A stretch of 11,835 nucleotides of DNA from CAVQGF01 sp045807945 (GCA_045807945.1 JBJMGI010000016.1:1-11835), one strand, 5' to 3'. Counted from the stretch's first letter, positions 1 to 6,681 are shown. Made by a program: numbers and translations. The notes: a model not told the origin generated them from the sequence alone.

Positions 1-1
1 C

Positions 2-487
2 GTCCCGCCGCGCGAGTCGCTCCATCGGATTGGCTACATGGCGCACGCTTCCATGCTTTACGACGAGATGACCGCGCTCGAGAACCTGCGCTACTTCGCC
101 GGACTCTATGGGATCGAAGATGACGCGCGGCTGCAAAATTCTCTGTCTGCGGTCGGGCTCGATCCCTTGCTCGAGCGCCGTGTCGGTGAATATTCGCAAG
201 GCATGCGGCAGCGGGCGTCGCTCGCGCGCGCGATGGTGCACGACCCGGAAGTCCTGCTGCTGGACGAGCCGTTCTCGAATCTCGATACCTCAGCCTCCCG
301 CGACGTGGTCGCGCTGCTAGCGAAGCTGAAGCGCTCGAAGACCATCCTGGTGGTCACGCATCAGCCGGCGCTGCTGGAAGCGACCCACGACGAAGTCTTA
401 GTCCTGTCGCAGGGCAGGATTGCGACGCAAGGACCGGCGATGTCCGCCTTTGCGAAACGCAACGAGGCGATCGGGGTGCGCTCATGA
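2..487 (+). CDS. ccmA: Cytochrome c biogenesis ABC transporter ATP-binding protein CcmA (5'-truncated by window edge)
   Basis: ATPase subunit of the CcmAB(CD) complex, which uses ATP hydrolysis to release haem-loaded CcmE during cytochrome c maturation; it acts at the cytoplasmic face of the inner membrane. The reading frame is open from the window edge, so about 161 C-terminal residues are seen and the Walker A loop lies outside. Visible in order, numbered from the edge: a CcmA-like IGYMAHASMLYDEMTALENL segment; an ABC signature of the form YSQGMRQR at about residues 64-71; Walker B LLLDEP with Asp88-Glu89; a D-loop SNLD; and the switch histidine in VVTHQ at about 120. The stop overlaps the ccmB start in an ATGA junction, typical of translational coupling. 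Sequence alone could fit other small ABC ATPases, but the following ccmB and ccmC settle the call. Confidence 0.9.
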   Translation, partial: VPPRESLHRIGYMAHASMLYDEMTALENLRYFAGLYGIEDDARLQNSLSAVGLDPLLERRVGEYSQGMRQRASLARAMVHDPEVLLLDEPFSNLDTSASRDVVALLAKLKRSKTILVVTHQPALLEATHDEVLVLSQGRIATQGPAMSAFAKRNEAIGVRS

Positions 488-1158
488 GCACGATGCGCAC
501 CGCGGGTTCTACTCTGAAGAACGACCTGCGCCTGGAGTGGCGCTCGAAAGACGCCTTCAACGCGATGCTCTTCTTCGCGTTACTGGTCGCCGTGATCTTC
601 AGCTTTTCGTTCGACCCCTATGCGGAGGAGGCGCGCCGCATAGTCGGCGGGCTGGCGTGGATCGCCTTTCTGTTCGCGTCAACGGTCGCTCTGAACCAAA
701 GCTGGGCACGCGAGTTGCGCGGCCAGGTGCTGGATGCGTTCCGCGTGAGCCCCGCACCGGCAAATTCGCTCTTCATCGGTAAATCCGTAGGAAATTTTAT
801 TTTCGTTCTGGCGATCGAGGCGATACTCGCCCCGGTGTTCGTCGTGTTTTACGATCTGCGCAGCGTTGGGCCATTGTGGCAATTGGCGCTCGTTTTCGTG
901 CTGGGCACGTGGGCGCTGGTCGTGAATGGGACGTTCTTCGCGGCGCTCTCGGCGCGCACCCGCAACCGCGAGCTGATGTTGCCCTTGCTACTCTTCCCCA
1001 TCTCCATCCCGGCGCTGCTCGGGATGGTGAATGCGACCACCATCGTTCTGACCGGTGAGGATTCGCCGCGCTTCTGGATCAGCCTGCTGGCGGTCTATGA
1101 CATCGTGTTTACAATGGTTGGGCTCTTGCTGTTCGATACCGTCTTGAACGCGGAATAA
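484..1158 (+). CDS. ccmB: Haem exporter / cytochrome c maturation protein CcmB
   Basis: Integral membrane partner of CcmA in the cytochrome c maturation ABC complex. The 224-residue product matches the usual CcmB length. After a short basic N-terminus (LKNDLRLEWRSKDAFNAMLFF, the typical CcmB opening) come several hydrophobic segments, roughly at residues 27-42, 55-70, 95-120, 133-160, 165-190 and 198-220, consistent with six transmembrane helices. The loop RELRGQVLDAFRVSP after helix 2 resembles the conserved CcmB cytoplasmic loop. The ATG overlaps the ccmA stop by four bases, and the TAA stop is followed directly by the ccmC ATG without a single spacer base. Function rests on family resemblance plus gene order. 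Confidence 0.9.
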   Translation: MSTMRTAGSTLKNDLRLEWRSKDAFNAMLFFALLVAVIFSFSFDPYAEEARRIVGGLAWIAFLFASTVALNQSWARELRGQVLDAFRVSPAPANSLFIGKSVGNFIFVLAIEAILAPVFVVFYDLRSVGPLWQLALVFVLGTWALVVNGTFFAALSARTRNRELMLPLLLFPISIPALLGMVNATTIVLTGEDSPRFWISLLAVYDIVFTMVGLLLFDTVLNAE

Positions 1159-1839
1159 ATGAAACCTGTCTTCATCATCTACGCACTGTTTACCCTCGTG
1201 CTGCTGAGCTACGGGCTGCATCAAGCGCTTGTTGTCGCGCCGACCGAGCAGACGATGGGCGAGATCCAACGCATCTTCTACTACCACGTGCCCTCGGCGT
1301 GGGTCGCGTTCCTGTGCTTCGTTGCAAATTTCGGAGCTTCCATCTGGTATCTCGCGACTAAGTGCGAAAAATCGGACGCAGTCGCGGTCGCGACCGCCGA
1401 AGTGGGCGTTGTTTTCAATACCGTTGTGCTGGTCACCGGGCCACTGTGGGCGAAGCCGGTGTGGGGCATATGGTGGACATGGGATGCGCGCCTCACCTCG
1501 ACCTTCATCATGTGGCTCATCTACATCAGCTACCTGCTGCTTCGCAGGTTCTCTACGGCCAACGAGCAGACCCCGAAACTCGCGTCCGCACTTGCTATCT
1601 TTGGGTTCGTCGATGTGCCGATCGTGTACATGTCCATCCGCTGGTGGCGCACACAGCATCCCAGCCCTGTGATCGGTGGCGGCCAGAACTCCGGACTCGA
1701 TCCGCAGATGCTGCACGCGCTGTTGTGGAACTTCGCTGCCTTCGCCGCGTACGGTTTGCTGGTCGTCTGGCGCCGCTATCAGCTGGAACGCGGACGCCAG
1801 CAGTTGAACACGCTGTATCGAACGCAAGGAGCCGTCTGA
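1159..1839 (+). CDS. ccmC: Haem-handling membrane protein CcmC
   Basis: CcmC binds haem at the outer side of the inner membrane and delivers it to the chaperone CcmE. The 226-residue protein carries the hallmarks of the haem-handling family. The tryptophan-rich periplasmic motif is present as WWTWDARLTS (Trp105, Trp106, Trp108, Asp109). It is flanked by two candidate haem-ligand histidines: His43 in YYHVPSAW and His167 in WWRTQHPSP. About six hydrophobic stretches are visible. The segment GFVDVPIVYMSIRWW is characteristic of CcmC and argues against the related CcmF and CcsA proteins. The gene starts immediately after ccmB and its stop shares one base with the next start (TGATG). No ccmE gene follows in the window, although CcmC needs it as partner. 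Confidence 0.93.
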   Translation: MKPVFIIYALFTLVLLSYGLHQALVVAPTEQTMGEIQRIFYYHVPSAWVAFLCFVANFGASIWYLATKCEKSDAVAVATAEVGVVFNTVVLVTGPLWAKPVWGIWWTWDARLTSTFIMWLIYISYLLLRRFSTANEQTPKLASALAIFGFVDVPIVYMSIRWWRTQHPSPVIGGGQNSGLDPQMLHALLWNFAAFAAYGLLVVWRRYQLERGRQQLNTLYRTQGAV

Positions 1840-1970
1840 TGCCGCGCAATCTGATCATCGCTTACATCGCGACCTGGGGGATCCACATCGGGTATCTTCT
1901 GATCGTCTCCAGCGGCTTCCGCAGACTCGCGAAAGAGTTGCGCGAGTTGCGAGCGCAAAAGGAGAAGTAG
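1839..1970 (+). CDS. ccmD: CcmD-like small membrane protein (43 aa)
   Basis: A 43-residue protein beginning MPRNLIIAYIATWGIHIGYL. It has one hydrophobic helix (about residues 5-25) followed by a strongly charged, basic tail ending RELRAQKEK. This is the architecture of CcmD, the single-helix protein that helps release haem-bound CcmE from CcmABC. CcmD proteins are poorly conserved, so identity rests on size, topology and position directly after ccmC. The ATG overlaps the ccmC stop in a TGATG junction, and only one base separates its stop from the next gene. The coupling at both ends supports translation. It is easily missed because it falls below common length cut-offs. Confidence 0.75.
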   Translation: MPRNLIIAYIATWGIHIGYLLIVSSGFRRLAKELRELRAQKEK

Positions 1971-1971
1971 T

Positions 1972-2253
1972 ATGCGAAGGATTCTTGGTGCTGTGCTGAT
2001 GCTGGCTGGAGTCTACGCCCTCTATTGGGCATGGCAGGGCGCTGCGGGAAAGATGCCGACCGACTTCTCATTCACCAACCCGGTGATCCAGTACGGAGTA
2101 GCGGGTGCGCTCGCATTCTTCACCGGCTGGGCGGTGTTTCACAGTTATCGGAAACCGATGGCGAACAAGATGGTGTGTCCGAACTGCAACAAGATCTTGC
2201 AGAAAGGTCGGCGCAGCTGCCCGTTCTGCAATGAGCAACTGGTCCACTACTGA
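1972..2253 (+). CDS. Small membrane protein with C-terminal zinc ribbon
   Basis: A 93-residue protein of unknown function. Two hydrophobic segments are visible, about residues 4-22 and 37-56, the first probably acting as an anchor. The C-terminal 25 residues form a compact zinc-ribbon-like module with two CxxC knuckles spaced CX2C-X10-CX2C (Cys69, Cys72, Cys83, Cys86), following a basic linker. The positive linker suggests the ribbon faces the cytoplasm. The gene starts two bases after the ccmD-like stop, so it very likely belongs to the ccm transcript, in the place where ccmE is often found. It is not CcmE: it lacks the HxxxY haem-binding motif and is built differently. A role in c-type cytochrome assembly is a guess from position only. 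Confidence 0.72.
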   Translation: MRRILGAVLMLAGVYALYWAWQGAAGKMPTDFSFTNPVIQYGVAGALAFFTGWAVFHSYRKPMANKMVCPNCNKILQKGRRSCPFCNEQLVHY

Positions 2254-2270
2254 CGGCGGAACGAAAGAGC

Positions 2271-2750
2271 ATGGAGCGAGAATTTTCCGCCGGAGCAGTC
2301 GTGCTGCGCAGGTTACGCGGCGAGTGGCACGTCGCGGCGATCGAGCCGCGCGGACGCTACGGCGAAAAAGGCGAAAAGAAGCCCAAGACCAAGCCGACCA
2401 TTGCCCTACCCAAGGGCAACATCGATAAAGGCGAAAAGCCGCAGGAGACGGCGCTGCGCGAGGTCCATGAAGAGACCGGCCTCGAGGCCCAGCCCATCGC
2501 GAAGCTCGCCGACATCAAGTACGTTTACAACCGCTCTTGGAGCGACGGCGCGAAGGTCTTCAAAGTCGTCAGCTTCTATCTATTTCGCTACGTGAGCGGC
2601 AAGATCGGCGATATCAAAGAAGAGATGCGGCACGAAGTCGCGCAGGCGATGTGGCTGCCGCTGGACGAAGCTCCCAAAAAGTTGAGCTACAAGGGCGAGC
2701 GGGAAATCGCGGCTAAGGCGATCGATTGGTTGAAAATCAACGAGCCTTAA
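2271..2750 (+). CDS. Nudix hydrolase
   Basis: A 159-residue Nudix-fold pyrophosphohydrolase. The Nudix box is complete at about residues 49-71, fitting GX5EX7REUXEEXGU, with the metal-binding RE and EE pairs in the segment REVHEETGL. The N-terminus (EFSAGAVVLRR) is the usual first strand. The PKGNI sequence before the box and the length resemble the diadenosine-polyphosphate or (d)NTP-sanitising subgroup, but substrate cannot be fixed from sequence. A lysine-rich insertion (GEKGEKKPKTKP) lies just before the box. The gene begins 17 bases after the zinc-ribbon gene, with only a weak purine-rich stretch before the ATG. It may be co-transcribed with the ccm block by proximity, with no functional link evident. 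Confidence 0.9.
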   Translation: MEREFSAGAVVLRRLRGEWHVAAIEPRGRYGEKGEKKPKTKPTIALPKGNIDKGEKPQETALREVHEETGLEAQPIAKLADIKYVYNRSWSDGAKVFKVVSFYLFRYVSGKIGDIKEEMRHEVAQAMWLPLDEAPKKLSYKGEREIAAKAIDWLKINEP

Positions 2751-2756
2751 AGACGC

Positions 2757-2782
2757 CGCAGATGAACGCAGATTTCGCAGAT
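2757..2782 (+). repeat. Short degenerate repeat: three CGCAGAT units
   Basis: The heptamer CGCAGAT occurs three times, at 2757-2763, 2767-2773 and 2776-2782, with spacings of ten and nine bases. It lies just after the Nudix stop and before the likely start of the next gene. It resembles the short CGCAGATGAACGCAGAT-type intergenic repeats scattered through some bacterial genomes (recollection, not searched). Its presence argues that the next gene starts after it. Confidence 0.55.
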
Positions 2783-2788
2783 GTCACT

Positions 2789-3103
2789 ATGACCCTAGCG
2801 CTGAAGAAGATAGGTGGAATTGCTTTCGGTACAGGCTTTGCGATTGCCCTTCTCCTGGCAACTGTCAATTTAGGCTTGGCGAGAATGAATTTAGATCCCG
2901 GGCCGTGGCTCAGCACCGTGGATACGATTCTCTGGCCGACAGGAATCATGATGTTTGAGGCGGATGCGGATGTTCCGGGATACACGTTTTTCGGAATTAG
3001 CGTCATTTGCAACGGGCTCGTCTATGCTTTTGGAGCTGTCTTGATTGCCTACTATGTGAAGCTGGCAAAGAATCAGGGATATGATTGTCGCGATGATGAT
3101 TGA
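2789..3103 (+). CDS. Hypothetical small membrane protein
   Basis: I do not recognise this protein. From the chosen ATG it is 104 residues long, with a first hydrophobic helix at about residues 8-30 and a second near 68-91, ending in a hydrophilic tail with an acidic terminus (CRDDD). Between them lies an amphipathic segment with WLSTVDTILWPTGIMMFEADAD. The frame is also open to an ATG at 2762 and a TTG at 2726. I prefer 2789 because the earlier starts would translate the CGCAGAT repeat or overlap the Nudix gene; none has a convincing ribosome-binding site. The DNA is visibly more AT-rich than its neighbours, which may indicate a different origin or low expression. No functional clue comes from the surroundings. 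Confidence 0.6.
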   Translation: MTLALKKIGGIAFGTGFAIALLLATVNLGLARMNLDPGPWLSTVDTILWPTGIMMFEADADVPGYTFFGISVICNGLVYAFGAVLIAYYVKLAKNQGYDCRDDD

Positions 3104-3150
3104 ACCATAGCGGCTCTGTGTCGCTGCGCCACTGTGGTAGATTTCTTCCT
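3104..3150 (+). terminator. Possible rho-independent terminator
   Basis: Starting at the base after the preceding stop codon, 3104-3114 pairs with 3128-3138. There are seven pairs (one G-U), one C-A mismatch, then three GC pairs, with a 13-base loop. A T-rich but interrupted tract (ATTTCTTCCT) follows at 3141-3150. Position and stem fit a terminator; the weak T tract keeps confidence low. Confidence 0.35.
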
Positions 3151-3152
3151 GC

Positions 3153-3869
3153 TTGAAAGAGCTACATCCACACCCGCATCGCCCTCCTGACGTAGAGACC
3201 CATTTCACCTCCGGATTGTTTGTCCGGGACGTGATCATTGGCATGGCGGACGGGCTGACTGTCCCATTCGCACTCGCCGCCGGACTTTCCGGCAGCATCT
3301 CGAACACCTCCATCGTCGTGATCGCGGGCATCGCCGAGATTGCCGCGGGCTCGATCGCGATGGGACTCGGGGGATATCTTGCCGCGCAAAGTGACGCTGA
3401 GCACTACGCCAGCGAGCGGCAGCGCGAAGAGACTGAGGTCATCGAGAAGCCGCAGGTCGAGGCCGACGAGATCACAGAGATCTTCGAGCAGTACGGATTG
3501 AGCCACCAAGAAAGCCAGCCACTGGTGCAGGCGCTGAGCCGCAATCCCAAGCTGTGGGTGGATTTCATGATGCGCTACGAGCTCGGACTCGAGGAGCCCG
3601 ATCCGAAGCGCGCGCGCAACAGCGCTGCGACGATTGCGGCGTCCTACATTGCCGGCGGCTTCATCCCGCTCGCGCCCTACATGATCTTCCACGCCGCGCA
3701 CATCGCGCTGATGGTCTCGGTGGCCGTGACGCTGGTCGCGCTCGCTGTCTTCGGGTACATCAAGGGACACTACACCGGTGCGCGCCCGTTGCGCAGCTCG
3801 GTGCAAACAACGTTGGTGGGTGGATTGGCAGCCGCGGCTGCGTTCGCGATCGCCAGATTGATCTCGTAA
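3153..3869 (+). CDS. VIT1/CCC1-family Fe2+/Mn2+ transporter
   Basis: A 238-residue membrane transporter of the vacuolar iron transporter family, expected to move Fe2+ or Mn2+ out of the cytoplasm. The family core is clear: VRDVIIGMADGLTVPFALAAG in helix 1, then IAEIAAGSIAMGLGGYLAAQSDAEHY. This leads into a Glu-rich cytoplasmic metal-binding segment (about residues 80-120), followed by SAATIAASYIAGGFIPLAPY and two C-terminal helices. There are about five transmembrane segments. The start is TTG at 3153: a TAG lies in frame at 3138-3140 and no ATG occurs before Met31, which is already inside helix 1. No good Shine-Dalgarno is seen. The N-terminus is His-rich (HPHPH), possibly metal-binding. No Fur-like box or riboswitch was recognised upstream. 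Confidence 0.88.
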   Translation: MKELHPHPHRPPDVETHFTSGLFVRDVIIGMADGLTVPFALAAGLSGSISNTSIVVIAGIAEIAAGSIAMGLGGYLAAQSDAEHYASERQREETEVIEKPQVEADEITEIFEQYGLSHQESQPLVQALSRNPKLWVDFMMRYELGLEEPDPKRARNSAATIAASYIAGGFIPLAPYMIFHAAHIALMVSVAVTLVALAVFGYIKGHYTGARPLRSSVQTTLVGGLAAAAAFAIARLIS

Positions 3870-3941
3870 AAGCTCAGGGTATTCCCCGCAGCAGCATTCC
3901 CTTTCCGCGCTCCTCAGACAAAGAACTTCCCGTCAAATTCC

Positions 3942-3971
3942 TTGACTGAATGAACACTCATTCAGTAAGAT
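3942..3971 (+). promoter_or_regulatory. Predicted sigma70-type promoter of the fad operon
   Basis: TTGACT at 3942-3947 (five of six matches to the -35 consensus) and TAAGAT at 3966-3971 (four of six to the -10 consensus) are separated by 18 bases. A start near 3978 would give a leader of about 270 nt to the preferred fadN start. The spacer is almost entirely filled by the operator palindrome, which supports the two calls jointly. A second TAGAAT -10-like hexamer at 4082-4087 lacks a good -35. Confidence 0.6.
3945..3966. promoter_or_regulatory. FadR-type (TetR family) operator palindrome
   Basis: A perfect inverted repeat: ACTGAATGA at 3945-3953 and TCATTCAGT at 3958-3966 around the four-base spacer ACAC. 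The core agrees with the binding consensus of Bacillus subtilis FadR (YsiA), TGAATGAMTANTCATTCA, in all but one central base. FadR is a TetR-family repressor released by long-chain acyl-CoA that controls the fadNAE operon in Bacillus (established knowledge, from memory). Here the site lies before the same genes and between the -35 and -10 elements, so a bound repressor would block RNA polymerase. The regulator gene itself is not in the window. Confidence 0.82.
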
Positions 3972-3977
3972 TCTGCA

Positions 3978-4251
3978 TCATATACCAGCGGCTGCTCTGC
4001 TCCTCCGGAGCTGCTGGCCGATGTCCTCTGCGAGATGAATTGTCACGTTCGCCTGAGGATTTCAGCCACCGCAACGAAGCGTAGAATGAGTGGCCTGCGC
4101 AGCACGTTCTTGGGCCCGCATCCCCTGGAGTCACCGAATGCCCGACACCGCCGCCCCGCCCTCCTCCCCCGTAGATGTAAAGGTCAAAATGGCCGGGAAT
4201 GGATCCTCAACTTCCCCCTGGGCGCCGCAATCTCAGAGAGCCCGATCCGCC
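3978..4251 (+). other. Long leader between the fad promoter and fadN
   Basis: About 270 bases of transcribed leader if the promoter call is right. An imperfect hairpin lies near 3989-4020, with outer CGGC/GCCG and inner GCTCC/GGAGC pairings around a TCC loop. A -10-like TAGAAT sits at 4082-4087. The fadN frame is open from a GTG at 4090, with in-frame ATGs at 4138 (preceded by GGAG at 4127-4130) and 4189. A different-frame ORF, 4035-4259, overlaps the fadN start by eight bases but its product is not protein-like. No known riboswitch was recognised. The stretch 3870-3941 before the promoter holds nothing I can identify. Confidence 0.4.
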
Positions 4252-6681
4252 ATGCATAAAAAAATCAACAAAGTCGCCGTCCTCGGCGCGGGGACCATGG
4301 GCGCGCGTATCGCTGCCCACCTCGCCAACGCCGGTATCCCCTCTTTGCTGCTGGATATCGTTCCGCCCGACGCCGCTGGTTCGCAGGACCGCGCCGTCCG
4401 AAACAAATTTGCGAGTGCTGGGCTGGAAGGTCTGAAGAAATCGAAGCCCGCGGCTTTCACCAACGCTGATTTCGCCAAGCTGGTAAGCATCGGGAACTTC
4501 GATGACGACCTCGCAAAGCTCGCCGAATGCGGCTGGATCATCGAAGCCGTCGTTGAGAACCTGGAGATCAAGCGCGCGCTGCTGAAAAAAGTGGAAGCAG
4601 TGCGCAAACCCGGCACGTACATCACCACCAACACCAGCGGGCTTCCGGTCGCCTCTATCAGCGAAGGATTCTCAGACGACTTCCGCCGCAACTGGTTCGG
4701 CACGCACTTCTTTAATCCGCCACGCTACATGCGTCTGCTCGAGATCATTCCCACGCCTGAGAGCGATCGCGCCGCGATGGAGGCCGTCGCGAACTTCTGC
4801 GATCTGCGCTTGGGCAAAGGCATCGTCAACGCCAAGGACACTCCCAACTTCATCGCCAACCGCATCGGAACATTTTCCGTCCTGAACGTGATGCGCGTGA
4901 TGCAGGAGATGAACCTCTCTATCGAAGAAGTGGACGCGTTGACCGGCTCTGCGGTGGGCTGGCCGAAGTCGGCAACCTTCCGGACTATCGATCTCGTAGG
5001 GCTCGACATCCTCGGGCACGTCGTAAACAACATGACCGGCAAGGTGAAAGACGAGCGCTCCGAGCTTCGCCTGCCCGATTTCTACAACAAGATGCTCGAG
5101 CGCAAGATGCTGGGCGACAAGACCAAGGGCGGCTTCTACAAGAAGCAACGCGGCGCCGACGGCAAAGAAGAGCGCTTCGGAATCGACTGGAAGACTCTGG
5201 AGTATCGTCCGCAGCAGAAACCGAAATTCGCCGCGCTCGACATGGCGAAGAACGTCGATTCGAACGCGGAGCGCCTACGCATGCTGCTGAGCGGCGACCC
5301 GCAAAAAGATCCGGTCGCGAAATTCTTATGGGCTGTGCTGCCCGATCTTTGGAATTACGCTGCCAACCGCATTGGCGAGATCGCCGACAACATCGTTGAG
5401 ATCGATCGCGCCATGCAGCTCGGCTTCAACTGGGAGATGGGTCCGTTCGAGCTTTGGGACGCTGCCGGCGTCGAGCAGACGGTCGCTCGCATGAAGAAAG
5501 AAGGGCGCTCGGTCTCGGCGAATGTGGAGAAGCTGCTCGCAGATGGCCAGAAGAGCTGGTACGAGCCGCATTTCGAAGTTCCGTCAGGAAAGTCGTATTT
5601 CGATCTCGAGCGCCAGGGACACAAGCCCGTTCCGCTGCCTGAAGGAATCTGGTCAGTTGCCGCAGCGAAGCGCGGCGGAACGAAAGTGGTGAAATCGAAT
5701 CCGGGCGCCTCGCTTGTGGATCTCGACGACGGCGTCGCGTGCCTCGAGTTCCACTCCAAGATGAATTCCCTCGGTGGCGACATCATTCAGATGGTGAGCT
5801 CGACCCTGAAGCCCGGCTCCGAGCTCGGTGCGAACTTCGACGCCTTCGTCATCACCAACGACGCGCAACATTTCTCTGTCGGCGCGAACATCATGATGCT
5901 CCTCATGGCCATTCAGGAAGAAGAGTGGGACGACATCGACATGATGATCCGCCACTTCCAGGGCATGACGCAACTCATCAAGTTCTCGCCGAAGCCTGTT
6001 GTCGTGGCGCCGTTCGGTATGGCGCTTGGCGGGGGATGCGAGGTCTCGCTGCATGGCGTGGTGCGTCAGCCGCACGTCGAGCTTTACATGGGGCTGGTTG
6101 AAGTCGGAGTCGGGCTACTGCCGGGCGGCGGCGGATGCAAAGAGATGACACTGCGCGCAGTGGATGCGGCTGCTTCGGTGCGTCCGGGAGGACGCGGCGA
6201 ATCAGTCGAGATGATGGAAGCGATGAAGCGCGCGTTTGAGACTATCGCCATGGCGAAGGTTTCGACGTCAGCAGAAGAGGCGCGTGGATTGGGCTTCCTC
6301 TCCAGCTCCGACCGCGTCGTGATGAACCGCGAGCGCTTGCTTACAGACGCCAAGACGAAGGCGCTCGAGTTGGTCCACGAAGGCTACGCTCCGCCAGCGA
6401 TGCGTTCCGATGTCCCTGCCCCCGGCGAAAACATTTTGGCCACGCTGAAGCTCGGCGTCCACCTGATGCGGCAGGGCGAGTACATCAGCGACCACGACGT
6501 GAAGGTCGGCAACAAAGTCGCAGAGGTCATCTGCGGCGGCGCGGTCTCGCCGGGAACTCCGGTGAGCGAGCAATATCTGCTGGACCTGGAGCGTGAAGGA
6601 TTCAAATCGCTCTGCGGTGAGAAGAAGACGCAGGAACGTATCCAGTTCACGTTGAAAACGGGAAAGCCGCTGAGGAATTAA
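4252..6681 (+). CDS. fadN: 3-hydroxyacyl-CoA dehydrogenase / enoyl-CoA hydratase, FadN type
   Basis: Bifunctional beta-oxidation enzyme: hydrates 2-enoyl-CoA and oxidises 3-hydroxyacyl-CoA with NAD+. From ATG 4252 it has 809 residues, close to Bacillus FadN (about 790). Domain order is FadN-like, dehydrogenase first, the reverse of E. coli FadB. The NAD-binding Rossmann loop GAGTMG is at residues 12-17. The dehydrogenase catalytic His152 lies in HFFNP, followed by RLLEIIP and DTPNFIANRIG. A second dehydrogenase C-terminal-like region spans about 370-480. The hydratase domain has the oxyanion segment HFSVGAN near 540, GMALGGGCE near 590 and a candidate catalytic Glu617 in MGLVEVGVGLLPGGGG. The start was chosen because KVAVLGAGTMG normally begins the family, although 4252 has only a poor AGAGAG upstream; 4138 has a better ribosome-binding site. 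First gene after the FadR-type operator. Confidence 0.93.
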   Translation: MHKKINKVAVLGAGTMGARIAAHLANAGIPSLLLDIVPPDAAGSQDRAVRNKFASAGLEGLKKSKPAAFTNADFAKLVSIGNFDDDLAKLAECGWIIEAVVENLEIKRALLKKVEAVRKPGTYITTNTSGLPVASISEGFSDDFRRNWFGTHFFNPPRYMRLLEIIPTPESDRAAMEAVANFCDLRLGKGIVNAKDTPNFIANRIGTFSVLNVMRVMQEMNLSIEEVDALTGSAVGWPKSATFRTIDLVGLDILGHVVNNMTGKVKDERSELRLPDFYNKMLERKMLGDKTKGGFYKKQRGADGKEERFGIDWKTLEYRPQQKPKFAALDMAKNVDSNAERLRMLLSGDPQKDPVAKFLWAVLPDLWNYAANRIGEIADNIVEIDRAMQLGFNWEMGPFELWDAAGVEQTVARMKKEGRSVSANVEKLLADGQKSWYEPHFEVPSGKSYFDLERQGHKPVPLPEGIWSVAAAKRGGTKVVKSNPGASLVDLDDGVACLEFHSKMNSLGGDIIQMVSSTLKPGSELGANFDAFVITNDAQHFSVGANIMMLLMAIQEEEWDDIDMMIRHFQGMTQLIKFSPKPVVVAPFGMALGGGCEVSLHGVVRQPHVELYMGLVEVGVGLLPGGGGCKEMTLRAVDAAASVRPGGRGESVEMMEAMKRAFETIAMAKVSTSAEEARGLGFLSSSDRVVMNRERLLTDAKTKALELVHEGYAPPAMRSDVPAPGENILATLKLGVHLMRQGEYISDHDVKVGNKVAEVICGGAVSPGTPVSEQYLLDLEREGFKSLCGEKKTQERIQFTLKTGKPLRN

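Noticed and set aside
988..1827. 279-residue open frame on the minus strand opposite ccmB/ccmC
   Set aside because: Shadow of ccmC: charged, low-complexity product without recognisable motifs and no ribosome-binding site, while the plus strand carries the tryptophan-rich haem motif.
3162..3806. 214-residue minus-strand ORF opposite the VIT transporter
   Set aside because: Shadow ORF with Arg/Asp/Val bias and no motif; the plus frame matches the VIT family throughout.
4035..4259. 74-residue plus-strand ORF in the fad leader ending inside the fadN start
   Set aside because: Arg/Pro/His-rich composition with no motif and a weak start; kept only as a note under the leader because of its eight-base overlap with fadN.
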